From contig JARKUZ010000034.1 of the NCBI GenBank assembly GCA_029851945.1, forward strand, positions 1 through 60,563: a DNA stretch of 60,563 nucleotides. The letters are read 5' to 3'. A model generated the notes under the pieces. The model had not been told where the DNA came from. It ran no database searches and saw only the letters and a list, made by a program, of their open reading frames with translations. Positions 27,073 to 35,473 of the stretch are shown here, one piece after another. Positions within the stretch are counted from its first letter, which is position 1. Each line of letters starts with the position of its first letter. Made by a program: the position numbers and the translations under genes. This DNA comes from Terrisporobacter sp. GTDB lineage: Bacteria; Bacillota_A; Clostridia; Peptostreptococcales; Peptostreptococcaceae.

Positions 27073-27108
27073 CAAAAATAGCCTTAAGATAAAAATCTCA
27101 AGGCTATC
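27073..27108 (-). terminator. Terminator of the tRNA-Lys gene
   Basis: GATAGCCTTGAGAT pairs with ATCTTAAGGCTAT, followed by TTTTTG on the minus strand, 7 bases after the tRNA end. Confidence 0.85.
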
Positions 27109-27114
27109 ATCAAA

Positions 27115-27187
27115 TGACCCATCTGGGACTCGAACCCAGGACCCCCTGATTAAGAGTCAGGTGCTCTACCAACTAAGCTAATGAGCC
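27115..27187 (-). tRNA. tRNA-Lys, anticodon CTT
   Basis: A full cloverleaf: acceptor GGCTCAT with ATGGGTC (one G-T pair), discriminator A, D-arm GCTTAGTTGGTAGAGC, anticodon stem CCTGA/TCAGG with loop CTCTTAA (anticodon CTT), and T-arm CTGGGTTCGAGTCCCAG. The 3' CCA is not encoded. It stands alone with its own terminator and reads the rarer Lys codon AAG in this AT-rich genome. Confidence 0.96.
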
Positions 27188-27337
27188 ATATTAAATTATT
27201 ATACTATATATTATATACAACTTTTGGTAATAATATTCCTTCTTTATTTTTAAAAAAATTATTAATTTTTAATACTTAATTCAAAATATAAAAAATCAAT
27301 AAAATTTGATACTCATTTTATTAATAGATAATAGATT

Positions 27338-27856
27338 TTACATTTCATTTTTCTCAATAACTTCAATTTCTTCAAGAATAAATGGTAAAACTTCTTTAGG
27401 CTCTATTTTTAAAACATGTGCAAACTCATTATGAAGTAGTGTTTGAGCACAATTTAAAATATCTTCATCTGATTTATGAAACTTTCTTCCTAAAGCTATC
27501 TGATCTTTTTTATGTAAGTACAATGATTTAATAATTTTTATAATTTCCTTATGGTCCCCTTGAGAAATTACTTCTTTATATTTAGATTGGCGTAATTTTT
27601 CATCTTCAATCCATACATCTTCCACATCAACCATAGTTCTTATAAGTTCATATATTTTATCAATAGATAAAACATCCTTCATCTTTGATGTTAATTTTTT
27701 ATTTTTTATGGGCACATATAATATTGAATTTCTAGCATAGACTGGCTCCAAAACATAATAATCATTCACGTAATTGCCAAATTTTTTTGATGTGATTTCT
27801 TTTACTTTACATACTCCCTCTGTACCATATAAAATTGTATCGTCCACCTTAAACAT
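27338..27856 (-). CDS. CarD/CdnL-family RNA polymerase-binding regulator, 172 aa
   Basis: The first 60 residues form the Tudor-like RNA polymerase interaction domain (VDDTILYGTEGVCKVKEI, then YYVLEPVYARNSILYVPI). The rest is a helical DNA-binding domain (SKYKEVISQGDHKEIIKIIKS, LGRKFHKSDEDILNCAQTLL). CarD-type proteins bind the beta subunit and stabilise open promoter complexes. The length is normal for the family. It is a lone gene; a start with a GGAAGG-type site is visible. Which promoters it affects cannot be told. Confidence 0.9.
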   Translation of the reverse strand: MFKVDDTILYGTEGVCKVKEITSKKFGNYVNDYYVLEPVYARNSILYVPIKNKKLTSKMKDVLSIDKIYELIRTMVDVEDVWIEDEKLRQSKYKEVISQGDHKEIIKIIKSLYLHKKDQIALGRKFHKSDEDILNCAQTLLHNEFAHVLKIEPKEVLPFILEEIEVIEKNEM

Positions 27857-27909
27857 TTATAATCCCTTCCTTCTACCATTGATGATTCTTACATAAAATT
27901 TATCTTTAT

Positions 27910-28002
27910 TTAGACACAAAAATAATGCTTATAAACACTAAAAACGTGTAGTCTGCGCCAACTGGACTTACGTTCCAAAAAAGCAAACTACACGTTGTCT
28001 AA
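27910..28002. repeat. Nested inverted-repeat element of about 93 bp
   Basis: Outer ends TTAGACA and TGTCTAA enclose a 14-bp arm pair (AACGTGTAGTCTGC and GCAAACTACACGTT, one mismatch), whose loop carries a further near-palindrome TGGACTTACGTTCCA. It lies between the CarD-like gene and the amidohydrolase. It could be a miniature mobile element, a structured RNA or a terminator; the richer G+C of the centre contrasts with the surroundings. Confidence 0.65.
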
Positions 28003-28114
28003 TTATATTGTATCACTTTTTGTTATTTCATGTAAGAAAATAAAATACTATAGCTATAATATTTTATTTTTATCCTTTTCATAACTAATTAAAAATAGAA
28101 GTATCTATAAAATT

Positions 28115-29239
28115 CTATAAATCAACTTTATTAGTCAATACATCGTATCCAGTATAAGCAAGGGCTAAAGCTCCTGTTAATAACCTTTCATGTCCTAATT
28201 TAGTTGTTGTAGCATCTGCCATCTCTACAGTATGACTTGTCACACTACAGCTTGTAATTCCTATAAAAGGATGTATTGTAGGAGTTCTGTGACTTACATT
28301 TCCTATATCACTAGATCCACTTTGTCTTGACTCCTTGATATCAGTAATTCCTAGTGCTTTTAAGTTTTCAGTAAATGCTTCTGATAAATTTTCATTAGTT
28401 ACTAAGTTATCATTAGGTAATTCATATCTTGTCATCTCAAGAGTTGCACCTGTCATAAGTGCTGCCCCTTCTGCAATAGCCTTAACTTTTACTAATAAAT
28501 CATCTACTGTTTCTTTTTTATCTGCTCTAAAGTAAAATTGTGCTGTAGCTTCACCTGGAACTATATTTGCAGCTACTCCTCCATTAGTTATGATTCCATG
28601 CATTCTAACATCTGGAGTAACATGTTGACGTAGTGCATCAATCCCATTGAATAATTGTATAACACTATTTAAAGCATTTATTCCATCTTCTGGACAAGCT
28701 GCTGCATGGGCTGTTTTTCCTTTATAAGTAAATTGTAGCGGATAAAGTGCCATAGATGTTCCACTTTTAGCTGTTACATCTGCTGGATGAACCATCATAG
28801 CCACATCTAACTCATCGAAAACACCTTCTTCTGCAAGTATAACTTTCGCTCCATTAGTTTCTTCTGCTGGAGTACCATATACTATTATACGTCCTCCTAC
28901 TTCATCAATTACTTTACTTAAAACAACACCTGCTCCTGCTGACATAGCTCCAATCATATTGTGACCACATCCATGACCTATAGAAGGAAGGGCATCATAT
29001 TCACATAAATACCCTATAGTTGGTCCTTCTTTTTTACTATCATAAGTTGCTCTAAAAGCAGTTTCTATTCCTAATAACTCTTTTTCTATTTCAAAATTAT
29101 GCTCTTCTAAAAAACTAGTTAATACTTGAACAGCCTTATATTCTTGATTTCCAAGTTCTGGATTATTGTAAATATAATCACTAATTTCGCATAACTTTTC
29201 ATGTATTTTTTGTCCTTCTTCAAATAATATGTCCTTCAT
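28115..29239 (-). CDS. M20-family amidohydrolase/carboxypeptidase, 374 aa
   Basis: Zinc-dependent M20 peptidase of the AbgB/aminoacylase type. The metal-binding region reads EYDALPSIGHGCGHNMIGAM, the general base lies in GTPAEETNGAKV, and a further ligand in MMVHPADVT. The dimerisation domain starts near GKTAHAAACPEDGINAL. There is no signal peptide, so it acts inside the cell on an imported N-acylated amino acid or short peptide. It lies 24 bases after the carrier gene on the same strand, which fits an import-and-cleave pair under the T-box leader. Confidence 0.92.
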   Translation of the reverse strand: MKDILFEEGQKIHEKLCEISDYIYNNPELGNQEYKAVQVLTSFLEEHNFEIEKELLGIETAFRATYDSKKEGPTIGYLCEYDALPSIGHGCGHNMIGAMSAGAGVVLSKVIDEVGGRIIVYGTPAEETNGAKVILAEEGVFDELDVAMMVHPADVTAKSGTSMALYPLQFTYKGKTAHAAACPEDGINALNSVIQLFNGIDALRQHVTPDVRMHGIITNGGVAANIVPGEATAQFYFRADKKETVDDLLVKVKAIAEGAALMTGATLEMTRYELPNDNLVTNENLSEAFTENLKALGITDIKESRQSGSSDIGNVSHRTPTIHPFIGITSCSVTSHTVEMADATTTKLGHERLLTGALALAYTGYDVLTNKVDL

Positions 29240-29263
29240 TTTTATACTCCTCCCAAATTCTTA

Positions 29264-30703
29264 TTAAGCCCATCCTATTGATGACGCTATTGTTATAAAT
29301 ACTATTCCGAACATGAATAATATAATTTGTAGTGGTATTATCCATTTTAACCATTTAGTATAAGGTACACCTGCTACACCTAAACATGCGATTAATACTC
29401 CTGACGTAGGGAACATAGCATTAGAGAAACCATCTCCTAATTGATATATTAAAACTGTTAATTGACGAGATATTCCTACTAAATCCCCTAATGGTGCTAA
29501 TATTGGCATTGTTAAAGCAGCTTGTCCTGAACCTGAGTTTACAAAGAAGTTTATAAACATTTGTATAGGTAACATTAAGTATGCTGCAAGTAAAGATGGT
29601 AAATTTCCTAATAAGTTTGATAGATTATATAAAATAGTATCTATAATACTAGCATTTTCAGCTACTATCATTATTCCTCTTGCAAATCCTATCATAACAG
29701 CTGGACCAATCATGCCTTTTGCACCTTCTATAAATGCAGTTGCCATTTCATCTGCTGATAATTTACCAATTATTCCACTTATAAGACCTACTGCTAAAAA
29801 TACTGCTGCTATTTCAGATATCCAGAATCCTTGAGTTAAAACTCCCCATATTATTACTCCTATAGATAAGGCAAGTGTTGATAAAATTATTTTATGAGAT
29901 ATAGTAAAATCACCTGGCTTATCTTCAAGTTTTTGTAAATCTTTACGTTTTATTTGATCACTCTCATAAACTGGACTTATTGTTGGATTCTTCTTAACTT
30001 TCATTGCATAAATCATTATAAATAAAGTACCTACTACAGTAGTTATAAACCATACAACACTACGGAATTCTATTCCAGAAAACATTGGTATACCTGCTAT
30101 AGATTGTGCAATACCTACTGTAAATGGATTAAGCATAGCTGATGAAAATCCAAGTACACAAGCTAAATAAGTAATTGCTACTGCTACAATACTGTCATAT
30201 CCTAAGGCTAAAGTAAGAGGTGCTAATATTGTTATAAAAGCAACTGCCTCTTCACTCATTCCAAATATTGCTCCACCTAGTGAAAATGTAAAAGTAATAA
30301 TTGGTATTAATAAAATCTCTTTCCCTCTAAATAAATTTACTATTCTGATTATTCCGAAATCAATAGCTTTAGTTGCTGCTATTAAATTAAATGCTCCACC
30401 TATAGCAAATAAAAATGCTATTATCTCCGCTCCATCTACCATTCCCTGTATAGGTGCTTGTAGTACTTTAAATAAATTTTGTGGTTGACTCTCTACATAT
30501 TTAAATGATCCATCTACAACTATAGTTTTTCCAGCTTCATTAACTACTGTTTCATATGCACCTCCTGGTACAAAATAAGTTGCTATTGATACTAGCATAA
30601 TAATTGCTCCAATAATTACTAAAGTATGTGGTATTTTAATACCATTTTCAGATTTTTTGGTTATCTTAACATTTTTTTCTTTTTTAGATTGTAATAATTC
30701 CAT
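29264..30703 (-). CDS. YfcC/DcuC-family membrane carrier, 479 aa
   Basis: Membrane protein of 11-13 segments in the C4-dicarboxylate/arginine-ornithine carrier superfamily (YfcC type). Typical family parts are GIKIPHTLVIIGAIIMLVSI near the start, the outside loop YFVPGGAYE, SLGGAIFGMSEEAVAFITIL and NFFVNSGSGQAALTMPILAPLGDLVG in the second half. Many members exchange basic amino acids or move peptides; the exact substrate cannot be read. It sits first behind a T-box leader whose specifier may be AGA (Arg), and in front of an M20 amidohydrolase, so uptake of an amino acid or its derivative is likely. Confidence 0.9.
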   Translation of the reverse strand: MELLQSKKEKNVKITKKSENGIKIPHTLVIIGAIIMLVSIATYFVPGGAYETVVNEAGKTIVVDGSFKYVESQPQNLFKVLQAPIQGMVDGAEIIAFLFAIGGAFNLIAATKAIDFGIIRIVNLFRGKEILLIPIITFTFSLGGAIFGMSEEAVAFITILAPLTLALGYDSIVAVAITYLACVLGFSSAMLNPFTVGIAQSIAGIPMFSGIEFRSVVWFITTVVGTLFIMIYAMKVKKNPTISPVYESDQIKRKDLQKLEDKPGDFTISHKIILSTLALSIGVIIWGVLTQGFWISEIAAVFLAVGLISGIIGKLSADEMATAFIEGAKGMIGPAVMIGFARGIMIVAENASIIDTILYNLSNLLGNLPSLLAAYLMLPIQMFINFFVNSGSGQAALTMPILAPLGDLVGISRQLTVLIYQLGDGFSNAMFPTSGVLIACLGVAGVPYTKWLKWIIPLQIILFMFGIVFITIASSIGWA

Positions 30704-30852
30704 ATATTTTTCCTCTCTTAATTAAAATTTTAATTTGTGTATGATGGTGGGCCAAACACATCATATTAATAAGAACCTAAAATTATTTGTATATAAATTA
30801 GTCTAAATATAAGTCCTTACTTTATATAGTTGAAAATCATGATTTTTATATT

Positions 30853-30918
30853 AAAAAAGCCCCTTAGCAAATATGCTAAGAGGCGAAATTCCGCGGTACC
30901 ACTCTTATTGGTAAATTT
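30853..30918 (-). promoter_or_regulatory. Second T-box/terminator module (no own stem I)
   Basis: The T-box sequence AAGAGTGGTACCGCGG (30891-30906) is followed by the terminator GCCTCTTAGC...GCTAAGGGGC with T6 (30853-30884). The bases TACCAATAAGAGTGGTA in front match the first module exactly. Only about 30 bases separate it from the first terminator, too few for a stem I, so it seems to be a duplicated decision module read by the same or no tRNA anchor. Confidence 0.85.
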
Positions 30919-30949
30919 GATACAAATCTTAATATAAGTAATAGCAACT

Positions 30950-31190
30950 AAAAAAGCCTCTTGGAATAAAATCCAAGAGGCGAATCATCTCCGCGTTACC
31001 ACTCTTATTGGTAAAAAACTTACCCACTCAATCTCTTAAGGCGAGAACACCTACTGCCATACTTAATTTCCTGCAGTCTTCTCCAAAGCTCTTTTCACAT
31101 AATCCTCAATGCCTAGCTTCCACCATCCTAAGCTCTCTGTAAAATTAAATCATGCTACTCTCTTTTTCATAGAATTTCCATATCGTTTTT
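30950..31190 (-). promoter_or_regulatory. T-box riboswitch with first terminator, upstream of the YfcC-type carrier
   Basis: The leader shows stem I parts (AGAGAGCTTAGGATGGTGG with the distal loop and GTGAAAAGAGCTTTGGAG on the 3' side), the T-box AAGAGTGGTAACGCGG (30991-31006) and a terminator GCCTCTTGGA...TCCAAGAGGC with T6 (30950-30982). By position in GTGAAA-AGA-GC the specifier may be AGA (Arg; 31090-31092), though AGC (Ser) in another register is not excluded. Uncharged tRNA would open the terminator and raise carrier expression. Confidence 0.88.
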
Positions 31191-31199
31191 TTATTATAT

Positions 31200-31690
31200 T
31201 ATCATATGTTTTTTGTGTCAATACTTTTTTAAGAAAATAATTAATATATAAACCTCCTATATATATTTCACAAATTATCACAATTCAATTATTATCACAG
31301 AATTTATATAATATCTTTATATAATATATAACGAATAAAATATCATTTGTTATCACATTATTTTAAATTTTCATTACTAACAAACAATATGTTGTTTACT
31401 AATTTATCCCATAAAGGCTGTGACATTTTTGGGACACCATTTGCTTAAGTTTTTGGCATTGTTACTATCACTAATGTTTATATATCTATATTCTATATAA
31501 AATCAATTATAATTCATCTATATATTTCCATATTATAGCTTTTTAAGAAATATATAAATATACAAATTATAAAAATTTTGTTTTAAATGGCAATTAAATG
31601 GGAATATATTAAGTATCATTCTTGAAATTTATGTTTTAACCAAACTTAACCCCAACTAAGCCTATTCTGAAAAGAATGGCTAAAATCCCA
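31200..31690. other. AT-rich intergenic region upstream of the T-box leader
   Basis: No gene is visible. It should hold the promoter of the T-box operon near its left end. One family A repeat copy is at 31413-31439. The rest is stop-rich in all frames. Confidence 0.4.
31413..31439. repeat. Dispersed short repeat, family A, copy 4
   Basis: AAAGGCTGTGACA, then the T-rich centre and GGGACACCA; matches the other copies except one base in the left arm and the last bases of the right arm. It lies in a gene-free stretch. Confidence 0.8.
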
Positions 31691-31691
31691 T

Positions 31692-31730
31692 AAAAAAGCT
31701 AGAGGAAATTTTACCTCTAGCTTCTTTTTA
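31692..31730 (-). terminator. Terminator of the third ABC exporter operon
   Basis: AAAGCTAGAGG pairs with CCTCTAGCTT around an 8-base loop, with a T/A run after it. It lies about 75 bases past the ATPase stop. Confidence 0.8.
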
Positions 31731-31803
31731 TACGCTAATCAAAGTTAATTTTTTGTTTAACATAGACTATATTTAATTTGTTAAGTAATAATAAGAAAAT
31801 AAA

Positions 31804-32526
31804 TTATAGTTTTCTCATTTTTTCAATAATTTCTATGTACAGCTTTTCTCTATCATTTTCTCTAATTTCATCTGCTAACATGCCATCCTTTAACCATATT
31901 ACCCTATTACAATAACTTGCAATAAGTGGATCATGCGTTATCATTATTAGAGTTTTGTTAAGCTCAATATTTGTGTTCACCAAAATATTTATTATCATCT
32001 CTCCAGTTTTTGAATCTAAACTTCCAGTAGGTTCATCTGCATAAATAACACTTGGATTGTTTATTAAAGCTCTACAAATAGATGCTCTTTGTTTTTCACC
32101 ACCTGAAATTTGAGATGGTTTCTTGTTTAATAGATGTTTTATACCTACCTTTTCAGCATAGTATTTACATCTCTCTAGCATAACATTTTCTTCTTCCCTA
32201 TCTATTATCATAGGCAACATGATATTTTCTTGAATAGTTAGACTATCTAGTAATCTAAAATCTTGAAATACAAATCCTATATCATTTAATCTCATTTCTG
32301 AAATTTCATCACTAGACAAAATGCTTCTATCTTGTCCCTTATAATAAACTGCTCCTTCTGTTGGACTGTCTATAAGACCTAACATTTTTAATAATGTAGT
32401 TTTCCCACATCCAGACTTACCCATAATTGCTATTCGCTCACCTTCTTCAATCTGAAAGTTTAATCCCTTTAAAACATCAACACTTCCAAAGGATTTTTTT
32501 AAATCAACTACTTTTATAATTTCCAT
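31804..32526 (-). CDS. ABC transporter ATP-binding protein, 240 aa
   Basis: Nucleotide-binding subunit with Walker A GKSGCGKTT near residue 37, the Q-loop FVFQDFRLLD, the signature ISGGEKQRASICRAL, Walker B VIYADEP, the D-loop SLDSKTG and the switch His in MITHDP. It resembles the BceA/SalX group. I choose the ATG at 32526 because GGAGG lies 9 bases before it; a GTG 6 bases upstream is too close to that site. The start is within 4 bases of the permease stop, so translation of the two is coupled. Confidence 0.94.
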   Translation of the reverse strand: MEIIKVVDLKKSFGSVDVLKGLNFQIEEGERIAIMGKSGCGKTTLLKMLGLIDSPTEGAVYYKGQDRSILSSDEISEMRLNDIGFVFQDFRLLDSLTIQENIMLPMIIDREEENVMLERCKYYAEKVGIKHLLNKKPSQISGGEKQRASICRALINNPSVIYADEPTGSLDSKTGEMIINILVNTNIELNKTLIMITHDPLIASYCNRVIWLKDGMLADEIRENDREKLYIEIIEKMRKL

Positions 32527-32528
32527 AA

Positions 32529-34952
32529 TCACTTACCTCCGATCTCTTTAATTAAACAGCGATATACTATAAAAGTTGATATACCATATACAAGTAAAAA
32601 AGCCAATATAATACTTATATAAATTTTTGCACTTGTGATTATTTCAAAATAATTAAATCCACGCATTTTTATTGTTATTAAAATAAAGACTAAAGATGTA
32701 ATTATTGCTAATATGCATGGTCCCATAGCAAATAAGCTTATCTCTTTTCTTATTATAGAATTAGAATTTTTTCTCTTCTCTCCTAAATAACTAAGTATTT
32801 CATAACGATTTTTATAATATGAAATATTTCCAAAAACATGAACAAAAATAATTATTATACTTGCAATTACAAAAGTAACCAGAATTGATGTATTTATAAT
32901 TAAAGTAAATATTTTCTCTCCTTGAAAAGATTCATATAAATCTTTTGCTTTATACACAGACTGCACATTGTCATCAATTTGTCTTTCTTCATTATGAGTT
33001 TTCTTGTAATTATCTAAATAACGCTCTAAATTTTTATCATTTTTCATATTACTATCAATAGTCATTAAATATTTAATACCATCAGCTTTCTTATATTCAC
33101 TATTAAAATGTTCATCTGAAAAAACAACTATATTTTCATACATAACATTTGTAAGTCTACCTAATACTACTTCTCTTCTCTCATCAACTACATCATAATC
33201 AAGGCTAAAAAAAGTTTTTCTAGTTCCAGGGATATAACGCTGTGGTTGACCAATTCTTATAAGTGGCTTTGATCTAATGGCATAAAAATCTAACGGATGA
33301 GCTTTATTTGATTTATCTTCTTGATACAAAATACAAATTTCCTTATCTTTTAAGTTAAGATTTTTCCCTGTTAATTTTTTATAAGTACTTTCTGAAATAC
33401 CAAGGTGATGACCCATAGGTAATGTTTTGTTAAAATCTCCATATCCACCATCTTCTCCTCCTGGTACAGTCACCCTAGCCACAGGATAAATTTCACTTTC
33501 AATATTAAATTGATTTTTCATATTTTCAAATTCAGTTTTGTCATTTTCATATCCCAAACATATATAATCATAAGGATAGAGTTTATTACTATCCAAAGGG
33601 AATAATGTTGCTATTTGAAATATATATGTGAAAAACATTACAAAGAGTAAAGTATATAATGCTAGAGAATTTTTCAGGTAACTTTTTGATTTATAATATA
33701 TAAGATTAAAAGTTAAAATATTATTTAAGTAGTGCTTATTATTGTTCTTAAGTTTTCTAAGTAAATATGCAGCACCAAAATAAGTAAATATTACAAATAT
33801 TATAATCCAAGGATAAATTATATACACTGATTCAGCTCTATGTGGATCAGAATATAATACAAATAATATAATAAGAAGAATTGGTAATGCAAAAATTATT
33901 TTTCTAAATTTAGGCATTTGCTCTTCTATATTTGAGTTTGAAGTATTCAGCATACCTGATTCTATAACCATATCTTGAACTATACACATAATAAAAACTA
34001 TAATTACTAAACATATAACAAATGATATTGCAGTTACAACAATTATATCTACTTTAGGAATAATAGTATTTTGTAAATAGAAACCATATACTTTTCTAAA
34101 AATAAATATCATTCCATTACCTAAAATAACACCTATTAAATAAGAAATAAGTAAGCTTATTGTTAATACAAATATCAGACCTTTATATATTTCCTTCTTT
34201 TTCATTCCAAGTAATATTAGCGTTTTAAAATCATACATTCTATTTTGCATGTAGTTTTTTAAGGCATAAAATTGAATTAATATGGTTACAGCAGTAATAA
34301 TAATTAAGGCATTTAATACAACAGATGTAATTCCTTCACCAATTTGAGCCATATTAGTTTGTTGCATATTATGTATGATAAAAAGATTTCCTAAAAATCC
34401 ATACACATATGTAAAAGTTAAAACAGCACTTATTATAAAAACAGTATAGTTTTTTAGATTTGCTCTAAAATCTTTTAATAAAATTTTATAAATCCACTTA
34501 TTATTTTTTTTCTTTCTTATTTTTTCTTTATTTTTCTCAGAATTTAACTTCTTTTCTTCTTTTATTTTTTTATCTAAATCTGCTTCTTCATACTCTGAAT
34601 ATCGATAAACAACAATAGAAATAAGAACTACACATCTAAGGACTAACACTATAGGTATTAATTTGAAATTTGATATATTTCCCTTAAGAAAAAGCAAAGA
34701 TACACATGTTATAACATGAACTAATATACTCCCTGCTGTGGATAAATATATTAGTACCCATTCAAATTGTGTATTTCTTTTATCTCTAGTAACATTTCGA
34801 AATTGAATTAAATATAACAAAGACATTATTAAATGAAATCCAAAATAAAATAATACTATCTTTTTATCCACTTCGTAAAATATCCCCGATGGAATTATCC
34901 ATAAAAAAATTCCACAAAAAAGTAAAATATTAAATAAACCTTTTTTCTTCAT
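32529..34952 (-). CDS. FtsX-type ABC permease with an extra N-terminal membrane domain, 807 aa
   Basis: The first 120 residues form a four-helix membrane unit that ordinary FtsX/BceB permeases lack, followed by a highly charged helical linker (about 122-150, EEADLDKKIKEEKKLNSEKN). The usual permease then begins near 152 with WIYKILLKDFRANLKNYTVF, a coupling loop MYDFKTLILLGMKKKEIYKG, and a large outside domain at about 450-690 before the last three membrane segments (LSYLGEKRKNSNSIIRKEIS). It is first in its operon, with the ATPase behind it. A PadR regulator lies divergent upstream. Export or sensing of a peptide is plausible; no two-component pair is adjacent. Confidence 0.88.
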   Translation of the reverse strand: MKKKGLFNILLFCGIFLWIIPSGIFYEVDKKIVLFYFGFHLIMSLLYLIQFRNVTRDKRNTQFEWVLIYLSTAGSILVHVITCVSLLFLKGNISNFKLIPIVLVLRCVVLISIVVYRYSEYEEADLDKKIKEEKKLNSEKNKEKIRKKKNNKWIYKILLKDFRANLKNYTVFIISAVLTFTYVYGFLGNLFIIHNMQQTNMAQIGEGITSVVLNALIIITAVTILIQFYALKNYMQNRMYDFKTLILLGMKKKEIYKGLIFVLTISLLISYLIGVILGNGMIFIFRKVYGFYLQNTIIPKVDIIVVTAISFVICLVIIVFIMCIVQDMVIESGMLNTSNSNIEEQMPKFRKIIFALPILLIILFVLYSDPHRAESVYIIYPWIIIFVIFTYFGAAYLLRKLKNNNKHYLNNILTFNLIYYKSKSYLKNSLALYTLLFVMFFTYIFQIATLFPLDSNKLYPYDYICLGYENDKTEFENMKNQFNIESEIYPVARVTVPGGEDGGYGDFNKTLPMGHHLGISESTYKKLTGKNLNLKDKEICILYQEDKSNKAHPLDFYAIRSKPLIRIGQPQRYIPGTRKTFFSLDYDVVDERREVVLGRLTNVMYENIVVFSDEHFNSEYKKADGIKYLMTIDSNMKNDKNLERYLDNYKKTHNEERQIDDNVQSVYKAKDLYESFQGEKIFTLIINTSILVTFVIASIIIIFVHVFGNISYYKNRYEILSYLGEKRKNSNSIIRKEISLFAMGPCILAIITSLVFILITIKMRGFNYFEIITSAKIYISIILAFLLVYGISTFIVYRCLIKEIGGK

Positions 34953-35149
34953 GATTTTCCTATCCCCTCCAATATAAATCCGGCTAATTTTATAGTAATG
35001 TAAAGTTTTTATAAATCAAGAAAAAAAAGTATTATTAATTCAATAAAAAAACTTTAAAATGTTTAAATTTAACCAACACATCCACTTGACTATTACCAAT
35101 AACTGGATTACTATAATCTTATAATACATAGGAATCCGAGGTGTTTATT

Positions 35150-35473
35150 TTGAATAAGGAACTTATCAAGGGAAGTACTGTTACATTAATTTTAAATTCA
35201 TTAAAAAAAGAACCCATGTATGGATATGGAATGATTAAAGAAATTGAAAACAAGTCTAATGGAGTGTTTCTTTTTAAAGAAGGAACTCTATATCCCATTT
35301 TGCATGATCTTGAGAAGAATAAACTTATAGAATCTTTTTGGGACACAGAAAATGGTAGACGCAGAAAATACTATAGAATCACCAAAAAGGGGCTTACAGA
35401 ACTAAATAAACGAGAAGATGAATGGCAAATATTTAGTAAGACAATGAATTTAGTATTAGGGGGGCAATGTTAA
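35150..35473 (+). CDS. PadR-family transcriptional regulator, 107 aa
   Basis: Winged-helix repressor with the PadR opening NKELIKGSTVTLILNSLKKE followed by PMYGYGMIKEIENKSNGVF, then the wing KEGTLYPILHDLEKNKLI and RRRKYYRITKKGLTEL. I choose the TTG start at 35150: CGAGG lies 7 bases before it and it gives the normal PadR start NKEL; a GTG 9 bases upstream overlaps that site. It is divergent from the ABC exporter and followed by a HAAS-domain protein whose start overlaps its stop (TAATG). PadR proteins in this setting usually repress the exporter and their own operon. Confidence 0.9.
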   Translation: MNKELIKGSTVTLILNSLKKEPMYGYGMIKEIENKSNGVFLFKEGTLYPILHDLEKNKLIESFWDTENGRRRKYYRITKKGLTELNKREDEWQIFSKTMNLVLGGQC

